From: Candidatus Saccharibacteria bacterium UBA5170
Lineage (GTDB): Bacteria > Patescibacteriota > Saccharimonadia > Saccharimonadales > Saccharimonadaceae
Assembly: GCA_002413425.1 (NCBI GenBank)
Contig: DHWY01000002.1
Location: forward strand, 105,868 to 129,180
Direction: 5' to 3'
DNA: 23,313 nt
This document shows, one piece after another, positions 14,835-22,103 of the stretch. The stretch's first letter is position 1. Every line of letters starts with the position of its first letter. A program made the translations under genes and the position numbers. The notes below the pieces were generated by a model, which ran no database searches, was not told the DNA's origin, and saw only the letters and a program-made list of their open reading frames with translations.

Positions 14835-16574
14835 TTATCCCTTCGGCTGTAGTTTTAAGTAGTCAATCATCCAGTTGGACAAATCGGTAAATATCGGTCC
14901 AGCATCACGTCCGCCTTCAAGTGTCATGTTCTTTCCCGACACCTGCACCATTATGACATACCGAGGCGTACTATCGCCACCATACCCCAGATACGTACCA
15001 ACCGTCTGACTATTGTTATAGTTACCGTCAATGAGCGTCTGTGACGTACCCGTCTTACCGCCCACCTCATAGCCTGGCGTGTCATTACGGCCAAATAAAG
15101 TGCCTCGAGCAACATGAGTCATTTCACGCACCTGATCGGCCGTCGAGCGGCTAACGGTCGTTTGAGCTGCTGCTGTCGACTGAGGAATATAGACACCGTT
15201 AGTATTCAAGACACCGGCCAGGATAGTCGGAACATGATACTGCCCACCATTAACGATTGAACTAAAAGCCGCTGACATTTGCAACATAGTCACATCCAGA
15301 CCCTGTCCGAAGGCCATGTTTGAATAACGAACCGCATTTCCCTGCGGACTCGTTGGCGGAATCACCGTACCGGGAGCCTCTCCCGTTACTTGAATACCAC
15401 TCACCTGCCCGAGCTTAAATTTATTATAAAAATAGTCATACATCGTATTACGGGCTTGCAAGGTAATATTCGAACCATCGCCAAGTCGTTCGGCAACTGT
15501 TATAAAGCCTGAGTTTAGCGAATAATTCATCGCTGTCTGTAAGGTAATAACCCCCAGATTACCAAGACCAACGCCGTTTAGTACGGTTATCCCATCAACA
15601 TTCATATAGCCAAGGTTATTATACGTTGCAGTCGGTGTCACGACACCTTTATCAATTCCAACCGCCATCGTTAGAGTCTTCATGTCAGAACCTGGTTCAT
15701 AGGGAGCTGCAACTGTTGGATTATTAAAATCAGCCGCGTTCTGTACTTGACCGAAGTTAGCTGGATCGAATGATGGTAGATTTGCCATTGCCATGACTTT
15801 ACCTGTCGCTGGATCCATGACGATAACACTACCATTCGTTGCACGCGTTCGCTTAAGGCCGGCCGCCAGCGCCTGCTCAGCATACGACTGAACGTTACGA
15901 TCGAGACTCAGGACGATGTTATCACCATTAACGGCCGGCTTATTGATATTTCGATTACCAATCGTAAGAGGGACATCACTGACGTCAGTCACCGATTGCA
16001 AGAGCCCGTCGTGTCCAAGGAGTCGATTGTTCAACTTACCCTCAACACCATACTGGCCATTACCTGAAAAGTCGACGAATCCCAGCGTTTGCGCGGCAAG
16101 TGATCCTTCGGGATAGACTCGTTGGCTTTCCTGTTGAAAACCAATGCCCTTCAACCCTTCCTGTTTTATTTTATCGGCTTGGGTGCGAGTAATTTTTGTT
16201 GCTAAAATCTGATAACGACTGTCTTTTTTACCGAGGAGGCCTTGTAAATCGGAGCGCGCATTTCCTCCGGCAATCCGGCGAATAACGTCTATAATTGTAC
16301 TGTCATCTTTCGTAGTTTGTGGGTCGGCAAACACCGTGTAAACCGTTTCGTTCATCACAAGCTGCACAGGTTTATTGCCATCGAGCGCATAAATCAGTCC
16401 ACGTTTGGCTGGAATTGTTAACCGTTTTATTTGCTCGTTATCGGCCAAACCGGAATAGTAGCCGTGTTGGATGATCTGCAGATAAAAAAGTCGAACAACA
16501 AATATAGCCATAATGCCAAGCACCAAGACCGCTAAAGTGCGAGATCGACTACCTTTTTGCAGTTCTAGTTTCAT
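14835..16574 (-). CDS. ftsI: Class B penicillin-binding protein (FtsI/PBP2b-like)
   Basis: A 579-aa DD-transpeptidase anchored by one N-terminal transmembrane helix (about 11-35). The PBP dimerisation domain spans about 50-200 (AKRGLIYALDG). The transpeptidase domain carries SxxK as SDMK (S296, K299), SxN as SLN (352-354) and KTG as KTGTS (K507). GSVIVMDPATGKVMAMANLPSFDP is the typical start of the domain. There is no PASTA domain. It cross-links septal peptidoglycan, working with FtsW. Position within the cluster supports the division role over an elongation PBP2. It starts 6 nt after the ftsL-like gene and has no SD. Confidence 0.93.
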   Translation of the reverse strand: MKLELQKGSRSRTLAVLVLGIMAIFVVRLFYLQIIQHGYYSGLADNEQIKRLTIPAKRGLIYALDGNKPVQLVMNETVYTVFADPQTTKDDSTIIDVIRRIAGGNARSDLQGLLGKKDSRYQILATKITRTQADKIKQEGLKGIGFQQESQRVYPEGSLAAQTLGFVDFSGNGQYGVEGKLNNRLLGHDGLLQSVTDVSDVPLTIGNRNINKPAVNGDNIVLSLDRNVQSYAEQALAAGLKRTRATNGSVIVMDPATGKVMAMANLPSFDPANFGQVQNAADFNNPTVAAPYEPGSDMKTLTMAVGIDKGVVTPTATYNNLGYMNVDGITVLNGVGLGNLGVITLQTAMNYSLNSGFITVAERLGDGSNITLQARNTMYDYFYNKFKLGQVSGIQVTGEAPGTVIPPTSPQGNAVRYSNMAFGQGLDVTMLQMSAAFSSIVNGGQYHVPTILAGVLNTNGVYIPQSTAAAQTTVSRSTADQVREMTHVARGTLFGRNDTPGYEVGGKTGTSQTLIDGNYNNSQTVGTYLGYGGDSTPRYVIMVQVSGKNMTLEGGRDAGPIFTDLSNWMIDYLKLQPKG

Positions 16575-16580
16575 AATATT

Positions 16581-16934
16581 TTATTCGTGGACATATGCAG
16601 TTCCGGAAGCCGTCGTCATTTCACGAGCGACACTGCTATTCTTAACCGTCTCAAGTGCAGTTAGTCGAGCATTTTCAACTTCAAGGTCACTCTTTTTTGT
16701 GTTCAGATCTGCAATCTGACTATCAATCTTTTGTGCTTCATAGTCATAGCTTGTGGCACGAGTTGCCTGTGTCAAGTATATCAAGCCCAGCACAGTAATC
16801 ATAAGTGCGACCAGCACTGTATGAGCGACGGGGCCAAGTTTGACAGATGAGATAAACGCGACAGTGTTTTGGTTACGCGACCAATTTTGCTGCCGACGAC
16901 TACCGCTGTATTGCGACGTACGTTGATAAGACAT
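16581..16934 (-). CDS. ftsL: FtsL/DivIC-like small division protein
   Basis: A 117-aa protein with a polar, basic N-terminus (1-32), one transmembrane helix (about 33-56) and a coiled-coil region (about 62-98, heptad-rich: IDSQIADLNTKKSDLEVENARL). This layout and its place between rsmH and ftsI are those of FtsL, which tethers FtsQ and the FtsW-FtsI synthase. Primary sequence in this family is poorly conserved, so the call depends on topology and synteny. No SD precedes the ATG at 16934. The 169 nt to rsmH contain a 6-bp hairpin (16981-16986/16992-16997) without a T tract. Confidence 0.8.
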   Translation of the reverse strand: MSYQRTSQYSGSRRQQNWSRNQNTVAFISSVKLGPVAHTVLVALMITVLGLIYLTQATRATSYDYEAQKIDSQIADLNTKKSDLEVENARLTALETVKNSSVAREMTTASGTAYVHE

Positions 16935-16980
16935 TGTAGTTGATGTTTCTTTTTGTTATTGTTTATGTTTTGGTGCCCCA

Positions 16981-16997
16981 CCGTCCACGTAGGACGG
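16981..16997. repeat. 6-bp hairpin in the rsmH-ftsL gap
   Basis: CCGTCC-ACGTA-GGACGG, perfect. It lies in the 169-nt untranslated gap upstream of ftsL on the - strand. There is no T tract, so it is not an intrinsic terminator; it may affect RNA processing or have no role. Confidence 0.45.
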
Positions 16998-17103
16998 CGA
17001 GGCGTTGGAATTTATTTTACGCGGACCGCAACAACCTGTGCTACGTCGGCGTACTGTACTGTGATGTGGATTGGCATGGTTTTGCCCCTTCCCTCTGTTT
17101 ATT

Positions 17104-18039
17104 TTATTTTTTCACTGCGGCACGAAACTTTGAGCTTCGCGAACGCGGATTGTGAACATCGTAAATGTTTCCGGCAATTGGCTTTTTGGTCAGTGGCAGA
17201 AGTTCAGCTTCGAGTCCGAGGTCAAACTGCTCTTTTAAGTAGCGTTTAACCAAGCGATCTTCTAGGCTGTGAAAGCTAATTATGCCCAATCGCCCGCCTG
17301 GGTTGAGCAGGCGAGGCAAAAGCGGCAGTAGGTCTTCGATTTGCCGTAGCTCGTCGTTGACTGCAATCCGGAGTGCTTGAAAGGTGCGAGTGGCAGGATG
17401 TGTCTTTTTCCATTTGCCACGATAGGTCTGTTTGATAAGGCTGGCGAGTTCTTCGGTTGTGAAAAGTGGTCTGCTGCTGACAATCGCCGTAGAAATATGT
17501 CTGGCAAAACCCAACGGCTCTTCACCATATTGGGTTATGATACGGGTTAGTTCGTGCACAGAGGCGGTGTTAACCAGCGTTTCTGCGCTTACGCCTTGGC
17601 GTCGATCCATCCGCATATCAAGCGGGCCGCTATTTGTAAAAGAAAAACCTCGTTCACTCTTATCGAGTTGTGGTGATGACACCCCCAAATCAACCAATAC
17701 GATGTCAAACCGCTTCCCTTCTTGTATGAGCTGTTTTGCAGCGGATACAAAATCGGTATGCAATAGCCTTACTCCCTTGTCCGAGAATGATTTCAAACGC
17801 TCAATGGCGTAATCGTCACGATCGACCAAAACGGATTCGGCATAGTTTGTGGTTGCTGCTAGAAACTCACGCGCATGCCCTCCGTAGCCAGCAGTCAGAT
17901 CGAGATAGCTCTCCCCTGCTTTTGGTTTCAGCGACAGTAACGTTGCCTCCAGCAAGACCGGAACATGTAATGCGAGAGATTCTCCGGAGTTTTTTTCCAA
18001 GTCATCTCCTGATTGTGATGGATGTTCTTTGATACTCAT
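17104..18039 (-). CDS. rsmH: 16S rRNA m4C1402 methyltransferase RsmH (MraW)
   Basis: A 311-aa SAM-dependent methyltransferase that modifies the N4 of C1402 in the 16S rRNA P-site. Motifs: YLDLTAGYGGHAREFL (SAM loop), LVDRDDYAI, IVLVDLGVSSPQLDKSERGFSF, GPLDMRMD, RTFQALRIAVNDEL and IISFHSLEDRLVKR. The length is typical. The ATG at 18039 is preferred over an in-frame TTG at 18051 because the GGAAGGA SD lies within the longer version. An extended -10 (TGTTATATT, hexamer 18055-18050) also lies just upstream. It follows mraZ across an unusually long structured gap of about 330 nt. Confidence 0.96.
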   Translation of the reverse strand: MSIKEHPSQSGDDLEKNSGESLALHVPVLLEATLLSLKPKAGESYLDLTAGYGGHAREFLAATTNYAESVLVDRDDYAIERLKSFSDKGVRLLHTDFVSAAKQLIQEGKRFDIVLVDLGVSSPQLDKSERGFSFTNSGPLDMRMDRRQGVSAETLVNTASVHELTRIITQYGEEPLGFARHISTAIVSSRPLFTTEELASLIKQTYRGKWKKTHPATRTFQALRIAVNDELRQIEDLLPLLPRLLNPGGRLGIISFHSLEDRLVKRYLKEQFDLGLEAELLPLTKKPIAGNIYDVHNPRSRSSKFRAAVKK

Positions 18040-18049
18040 TTGTCCTTCC

Positions 18050-18058
18050 AATATAACA
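18050..18058 (-). promoter_or_regulatory. Possible extended -10 before rsmH
   Basis: TGTTATATT on the - strand, 10 nt before the ATG. No good -35. If used, the SD would be transcribed only partly, giving a near-leaderless message. Confidence 0.3.
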
Positions 18059-18069
18059 TGGTCGGACGG

Positions 18070-18313
18070 TCGAGATCACCTATCTGGTAGTTATGGCTTT
18101 TTGTTTTTATAAGTGTGTTTGTTTTTTTAATAAGTGGCCGAACAATTGGTGTATAGGGGGTTACGATGTAACTCATACCCTATCAATTATTCGATTGAGA
18201 GACTTATGTGTGAGGTGGAGTTTTTTGGGAGGTGTGTTTTTTTGAACAAGGTGCGCGAATTTTTTAATGTGGTTCCGTAGCCCACTGCCTAACTACCAGA
18301 TAGCTGATCTCGA
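18070..18313 (-). ncRNA. Structured element closed by a 26-bp inverted repeat (leader or small RNA)
   Basis: The arms 18070-18097 and 18287-18313 pair as 9 bp, one mismatch, 14 bp, one bulged base, 3 bp. Inside is a nested hairpin: AATTG/CAATT (18144-18148, 18184-18188), ATAGGG/CCCTAT (18153-18158, 18178-18183) and GTTAC/GTAAC (18160-18164, 18168-18172). Linkers are A-rich on the - strand, as in single-stranded RNA linkers, and the operon is read on -, so the RNA is assigned to -. It fills the mraZ-rsmH gap. No target-site duplication flanks the repeat and no ORF lies inside. It could be an operon RNA control element, a free small RNA, or a MITE-like insertion. Confidence 0.55.
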
Positions 18314-18367
18314 GAGTTTTTCTTGTTGTGATTCAAATTGTTAAAGAACGAAGTGAGCCTACGCAAC

Positions 18368-18742
18368 CTACACGTCGGTATCGGCTAGTATGCGCCAATA
18401 AGCGCCCGCTCGAACCGCCACCAGACCGTGGTCAATCTTGGCATAATCAAGCAAATGTTGCTCAATTGTCACTCGACCCTGTTTCTGGTCAAGTTCTGCC
18501 TCGGTTTTCCCGCGCCTGAACCTTACGTTAATGTCAGCGGTCTTCTCGTCGAGAATGTTTCCACTGGCGTGTAACGCCGATTCTACCTCCTGGTCCCATA
18601 CTGTTTTTGAGTAGAGATGGAGATACTGGCCAAAACCACGAGTCAATACGACGCCACTGGCAAATTCATTTCGAAGTTCAGTCGGTATGGATAACCGACG
18701 CTTGTCGTCAAGCTTTCGTTCGAAATAATCTACGCTGGCCAT
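18368..18742 (-). CDS. mraZ: Transcriptional regulator MraZ
   Basis: A 124-aa MraZ with two AbrB-like swapped-hairpin domains, each with the conserved D-x-K-x-R-(L/V)-(S/T)-I core: DDKRRLSIPTELR near residue 12 and DQKQGRVTIEQHLLDYAKI near residue 85. MraZ forms a ring and binds GTGGG repeats in its own promoter; such repeats are present here (18817-18862). It opens the dcw operon. The ATG at 18742 lacks a good SD; a CGGAG lies more than 15 nt upstream. The C-terminus (YWRILADTDV) differs from the usual FEIW ending. Confidence 0.94.
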   Translation of the reverse strand: MASVDYFERKLDDKRRLSIPTELRNEFASGVVLTRGFGQYLHLYSKTVWDQEVESALHASGNILDEKTADINVRFRRGKTEAELDQKQGRVTIEQHLLDYAKIDHGLVAVRAGAYWRILADTDV

Positions 18743-18816
18743 AGTAGTGCTTTATCCGCGGCTCCGTTAGGTTATTTTTAATTGTTTTAGTGGTGTTTGT
18801 TTTTTTGGTGGTGTTA

Positions 18817-18862
18817 CCCACTTTTTTCCACTGAGTTAACTATACTACCCACAATTACCCAC
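18817..18862 (-). promoter_or_regulatory. MraZ operator boxes
   Basis: Four boxes on the - strand: GTGGG (18862-18858), GTGGG (18852-18848), GTGGA (18831-18827), GTGGG (18821-18817). Box-to-box distances are 10, 21 and 10 bp, all on one helix face. The first pair lies in the -35/-10 spacer and the second at the predicted start site, well placed for autorepression. Confidence 0.75.
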
Positions 18863-18867
18863 TACAA
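18839..18867 (-). promoter_or_regulatory. dcw operon promoter
   Basis: On the - strand, TTGTAG (18867-18862), a 17-nt spacer, then TATAGT (18844-18839). The predicted start is near 18832, giving a leader of about 90 nt before mraZ. Confidence 0.65.
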
Positions 18868-18903
18868 GCCTTTTTTTGACATTTTCTTAAGGTCATATGA
18901 TAG

Positions 18904-18925
18904 TTGTTCACAGTTTTGTGGATAA
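18904..18925. promoter_or_regulatory. Inverted pair of DnaA-box-like sites
   Basis: TTGTTCACA (18904-18912), 4 nt, then TGTGGATAA (18917-18925). The second is a perfect consensus DnaA box (TTATCCACA on -); the first has one mismatch to TTWTNCACA. The pair lies 37-64 bp upstream of the dcw -35. Confidence 0.5.
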
Positions 18926-18947
18926 ATGGTTATGTTAACAGAGGTAT

Positions 18948-18984
18948 AAAAAATACCATAACCATATTGGTGTGGTATTTTTAG
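18948..18984 (-). terminator. Terminator of the bgl-yvcK-HAD operon
   Basis: AAAAATACCA-TA-ACCA-TAT-TGGT-G-TGGTATTTTT: a two-part hairpin with A and T tracts on both sides, so it can work on either strand. It lies about 90 nt beyond the HAD-hydrolase stop codon and just upstream of the dcw regulatory region. A second inverted repeat to the left (ATGGTTAT/ATAACCAT with GGTAT/ATACC) shares its left arm. Confidence 0.7.
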
Positions 18985-19071
18985 CACCATACTCTCCCCT
19001 ACTAGCGAATAAATAAAACCGTCGCAACCCGAAGGTCATAGTTATCAAGAAATAACAGCGATGCGTAACAA

Positions 19072-19773
19072 CTAATTGTCGCTAAGTTGCTCGTTGTCAA
19101 CTACTTGGCGAAGATCGTCAATAATAGTGACGGCCCCCGAAATACCGCCCTGTTGTGAAGGTAATGTTTTATAGCGCGGGTTTTTATAAAGGTACCCCCG
19201 AGCACCAGCTGGTAGACCCGTGAACGAGTCCGGTTTATCATCAACCAAAATGACGGATGAAAAGATGCCTGACTGACCAAATTGTGCCAAAAGTTGATCT
19301 GGCACGATAAACTCACCACTTGGTTGGCGCCACGAAGCGATAAGCCTTCCCTTTTCTTTTTGACCCGTAATAAGGTGTGGCACCCGATCAAGTCCGCTGG
19401 CGCGCAACTTAAACTCCTGCCACCGAAGTGATCCGAACGTCAATATACCATATTCGTGCTCGCTCAAAGCAAGCTGCTCCATTAACTGACTCGCTCCATC
19501 GTTCAATAAGTTTTTGTTTTCAACGGCTTTAATATAAGACAAATTCAGGTCTTCTATCGCCCGGTCGTCAAGCTTGGTGGCAAGGTATTGATATATATCA
19601 AATGAATCGCCTTTTGATACCGCCGCCCGGGAAACCCGGTCAAGCTGCGTCCCAATAGAAGGATACCGCTCTATAACGAGCTCGTTATAGAGCCTCGTTG
19701 TCTCGTTAAGATCCAACAAACAACGATCGAGGTCGAGTGCAAAAAAGTTTTTTGGTTCAGCGTTCTCGTTCAT
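19072..19773 (-). CDS. HAD-superfamily hydrolase, substrate unknown
   Basis: A 233-aa protein with HAD phosphatase motifs: FFALDLDRCLLD with the DxD nucleophile pair (D14, D16), ILTFGSLRWQEFK as motif II (Thr), a Lys-rich stretch after it (TGQKEKGR), and SVILVDDKPDSF as the acidic motif IV. The segment between motifs I and II (about 25-125) is a helical cap. Family members hydrolyse phosphorylated metabolites; the substrate cannot be read from sequence. The ATG at 19773 is chosen because GGAGA lies 9 nt upstream inside yvcK, giving a 17-bp overlap and translational coupling; an in-frame start at 19818 lies deep inside yvcK. Last gene of the operon. Confidence 0.75.
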   Translation of the reverse strand: MNENAEPKNFFALDLDRCLLDLNETTRLYNELVIERYPSIGTQLDRVSRAAVSKGDSFDIYQYLATKLDDRAIEDLNLSYIKAVENKNLLNDGASQLMEQLALSEHEYGILTFGSLRWQEFKLRASGLDRVPHLITGQKEKGRLIASWRQPSGEFIVPDQLLAQFGQSGIFSSVILVDDKPDSFTGLPAGARGYLYKNPRYKTLPSQQGGISGAVTIIDDLRQVVDNEQLSDN

Positions 19774-20779
19774 AACGATAGATCTCCATAATTGCATTAG
19801 CCACGGCTGGCGCTTCATGACGAATCAACGAACGCGTCACAGGTAAGATATCAGCTTTATGAGTCTTAGCAATCTTACCCAAAAATTCACCCCCGATTGC
19901 TCTGTAATGAGCCCTTTTTAAGACGCCACTGTCGACCTTTGTTAGATAAGCTTTTTCATGTTTATAGCGAGCCTCGACACTTCGAGTTGGCTTTTGCTCA
20001 TTATAAAGTACGTAGTTCAAGAAGTCTCCGCCGGCAAAACGCTCAATTTCGGCAGCGTGATCGCTGACCGTAAAACTAGAGGTTTGGCCATCTTTCGTCA
20101 CAAGATTCGACACATAGACCTTGAGTGCTTTTGTCCGCCTAAGCGCGTCGCCAACGCCATCTATCACCAGTAGCGGGCCTAGTGATGTATAAAGATCGCC
20201 CGGGGCAATAATAATCATATCAGCTTGCTCGATTGCCAGGATAGCGGTCGGGTTAGCGGTCGGGTTTGGAGTTAGCGAAAGGCGAGCACGCCGTGGATCG
20301 TAGCGAAAATAATTAGCATCAATCACACGTTCGCCACGTAAAATCAAGCTTGCCTCTGGCCATTCCATCTTGAGCCGAACGTCATCAAGTGTGGCTGGAA
20401 TAACTGTACCATTCACACGTAAGATTTCTGAGGCGATTTCGACCGCTTCATTGAAACTACCGCTTACCTTCTCGAGCGCAGTAAGCAAGATATTGCCGAA
20501 TGAGTGACCTCCAAATGTGCCCTCTTCAAATCGATAGTCAAACAGATCCCGTATTTTAGGTGAGTCGCTCAGGGCGACGAGACACTGCCTTACGTCACCC
20601 GGAGGTAGTGTGCCAAGTTCATCTCTTAGCATGCCGGTACTACCGCCGTCATCCACCATATTAACAATTGCCGCTAGTTGCTTTGTGTAGTCCTTTAATG
20701 CCGAAAGCAACGTAAAACTCCCCGTACCCCCACCGATAACGGCAATCTTTATATCAGTTTTTGCAAACGGCTCATTCAT
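19757..20779 (-). CDS. yvcK: YvcK/CofD-family protein (gluconeogenesis factor)
   Basis: A 340-aa protein of the YvcK/YbhK group of the CofD-like fold. Motifs: IAVIGGGTGSFTLLSALK (nucleotide loop, 16-20), NMVDDGGSTGMLRDELGTLPPGDVRQCLVALS, GTFGGHSFGNILLTAL, and APGDLYTSLGPLLVI. In Gram-positives YvcK binds UDP-GlcNAc and links carbon status to cell-wall precursor supply. It sits one operon upstream of the dcw genes, which fits that role. The ATG at 20779 is preferred to the GTG immediately before it. TATAAT (20793-20788) ends 8 nt before the ATG, so a leaderless transcript is possible besides read-through from the upstream gene. Confidence 0.9.
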   Translation of the reverse strand: MNEPFAKTDIKIAVIGGGTGSFTLLSALKDYTKQLAAIVNMVDDGGSTGMLRDELGTLPPGDVRQCLVALSDSPKIRDLFDYRFEEGTFGGHSFGNILLTALEKVSGSFNEAVEIASEILRVNGTVIPATLDDVRLKMEWPEASLILRGERVIDANYFRYDPRRARLSLTPNPTANPTAILAIEQADMIIIAPGDLYTSLGPLLVIDGVGDALRRTKALKVYVSNLVTKDGQTSSFTVSDHAAEIERFAGGDFLNYVLYNEQKPTRSVEARYKHEKAYLTKVDSGVLKRAHYRAIGGEFLGKIAKTHKADILPVTRSLIRHEAPAVANAIMEIYRYERER

Positions 20780-20787
20780 CACTAGTT

Positions 20788-20793
20788 ATTATA
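20788..20793 (-). promoter_or_regulatory. -10 box before yvcK (leaderless start)
   Basis: TATAAT on the - strand, overlapping the stop codon of the upstream GH1 gene, with 8 nt before the yvcK ATG. No clear -35 and no extended TG. Confidence 0.45.
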
Positions 20794-22054
20794 CGCCTCG
20801 TATTTTTTTAATGACGCGCCCAAACCAGCGAGCACTCGGTCGTAACATCCGCGCGCCTGTCGCGTAATCAACGGCGGCTAATCCAAATCGCGGCCATTTA
20901 CCACTGGCCCACTCAAAATTATCTATTAAACTCCAATGCAAATAACCCTGAAGCTGCACACCGTTGGCTATCGCTTTTTGCATACCAATAAGTGTTTGTG
21001 TTATCCACCATTGACGTCGGCTATCGTCAGCATCAGCCAGACCGTTTTCGGTAATTATTATCGGAATATTATATTTGCCATGAAGTCGCTCCAACGCATA
21101 CTGAATATCTGCGGGGTGCAAGTCCCAATTTAAATCACTCAGTTGTTGATCGGGGTTATGAATCCGGTAACCATAAACGCGGTTGCTAAAATAATAATTA
21201 ACACCTAAGAAATCGCAATGTTTTATTACTTTCTTTATGAAATAGTCATCTTGGGTGTATTGCATCACTGCCGCACTCAGACGACTAAGCCAAGCATTGT
21301 CACCCGGATAAAAAAAGTTTGAATTTTTGGCAATCGAAACCTTGTAGCGCCGATTTAGTCGATGAATAACCTTTGCGGATTGGCGATGCGCGTAAGCCAA
21401 ATTGTTAATGACTCTCCACCACTTGTATCGATTATAGACAGCGGGTGGCCACGTTTGATGATAATAACTTTCAGTTGCATAGACCTCGGGTTCATTAATA
21501 GTTATGATTAGTCGAACGTCTGTCCCCAGTTCACTAATAATTTTTTCGGTGAAACGAGTGAAATACTTGACGTTCGATCGTTTCGTAAAACCACCCTTTT
21601 GAGCAAACCAAACTGGCAGCGTAAAATGAAAAAGTGTCACGATTGGTTCGATATTCTTTTTTTTGAGTCGAGCAACATACTCTTTATAGTGTGTCACCGC
21701 CTCGGCATCCCATCTACCCTCTTCTGGCTCGATACGCGACCATTCAATACTAAAGCGATAGGCATTCATATGCATTTTTTCGAGTAAATCAAAGTCCTCT
21801 TCGTAGCGGTTATAATGGTCGCCAAGTTCACCGGACACATAATTGTCAGGATCCTTGGCCTGGTCCTTTATCCGTTCCCAGCTGACATAATCATTCAGGT
21901 GATACTCGGCCTGAGCTACTTTTGCCTTGGCGTTTTCTAACTCCCAAACAGTCCACTGATTGTGATTACCCCCTTCAACCTGGTGAGCAGCGGTTGCTGC
22001 ACCCCACAAGAAACGTTTAGGAAATTCGAGTATTGGCTTGGTAGGTTTATTCAT
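20789..22054 (-). CDS. Glycoside hydrolase family 1 beta-glycosidase
   Basis: A 421-aa cytoplasmic (beta/alpha)8-barrel enzyme that removes beta-linked sugars by a retaining mechanism. GH1 signatures: FPKRFLWGAATAAHQVEG at the N-terminus, YRFSIEWSRIEPEEG, acid/base Glu in TINEP (E188), nucleophile Glu in ITENG (E336), and GYLHWSLIDNFEWASG with the -1-subsite Glu-Trp. There is no signal peptide, so it acts on imported beta-glucosides or similar. The FEW motif leans towards non-phosphorylated substrates, but specificity is not settled. It is about 30-50 residues shorter than many GH1 enzymes. The first gene of a likely three-gene operon; the yvcK start lies 9 nt after its stop. Confidence 0.93.
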   Translation of the reverse strand: MNKPTKPILEFPKRFLWGAATAAHQVEGGNHNQWTVWELENAKAKVAQAEYHLNDYVSWERIKDQAKDPDNYVSGELGDHYNRYEEDFDLLEKMHMNAYRFSIEWSRIEPEEGRWDAEAVTHYKEYVARLKKKNIEPIVTLFHFTLPVWFAQKGGFTKRSNVKYFTRFTEKIISELGTDVRLIITINEPEVYATESYYHQTWPPAVYNRYKWWRVINNLAYAHRQSAKVIHRLNRRYKVSIAKNSNFFYPGDNAWLSRLSAAVMQYTQDDYFIKKVIKHCDFLGVNYYFSNRVYGYRIHNPDQQLSDLNWDLHPADIQYALERLHGKYNIPIIITENGLADADDSRRQWWITQTLIGMQKAIANGVQLQGYLHWSLIDNFEWASGKWPRFGLAAVDYATGARMLRPSARWFGRVIKKIRGV

Positions 22055-22066
22055 AGCAATCTCATT

Positions 22067-22072
22067 ATTATA
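22067..22072 (-). promoter_or_regulatory. -10 box before the GH1 gene (short leader)
   Basis: TATAAT on the - strand, 12 nt before the ATG at 22054, implying a leader of about 5 nt. No SD and no clear -35. It lies in the 49-nt gap after the helicase gene. Confidence 0.5.
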
Positions 22073-22103
22073 CTCTGTTTAGACAACACAAGTTATCAGG
22101 CAC

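Noticed and set aside
18070..18313. Insertion sequence in the mraZ-rsmH gap
   Set aside because: Terminal inverted repeats are present, but there is no transposase ORF and no target-site duplication that I can see. A MITE remains possible and is mentioned there.
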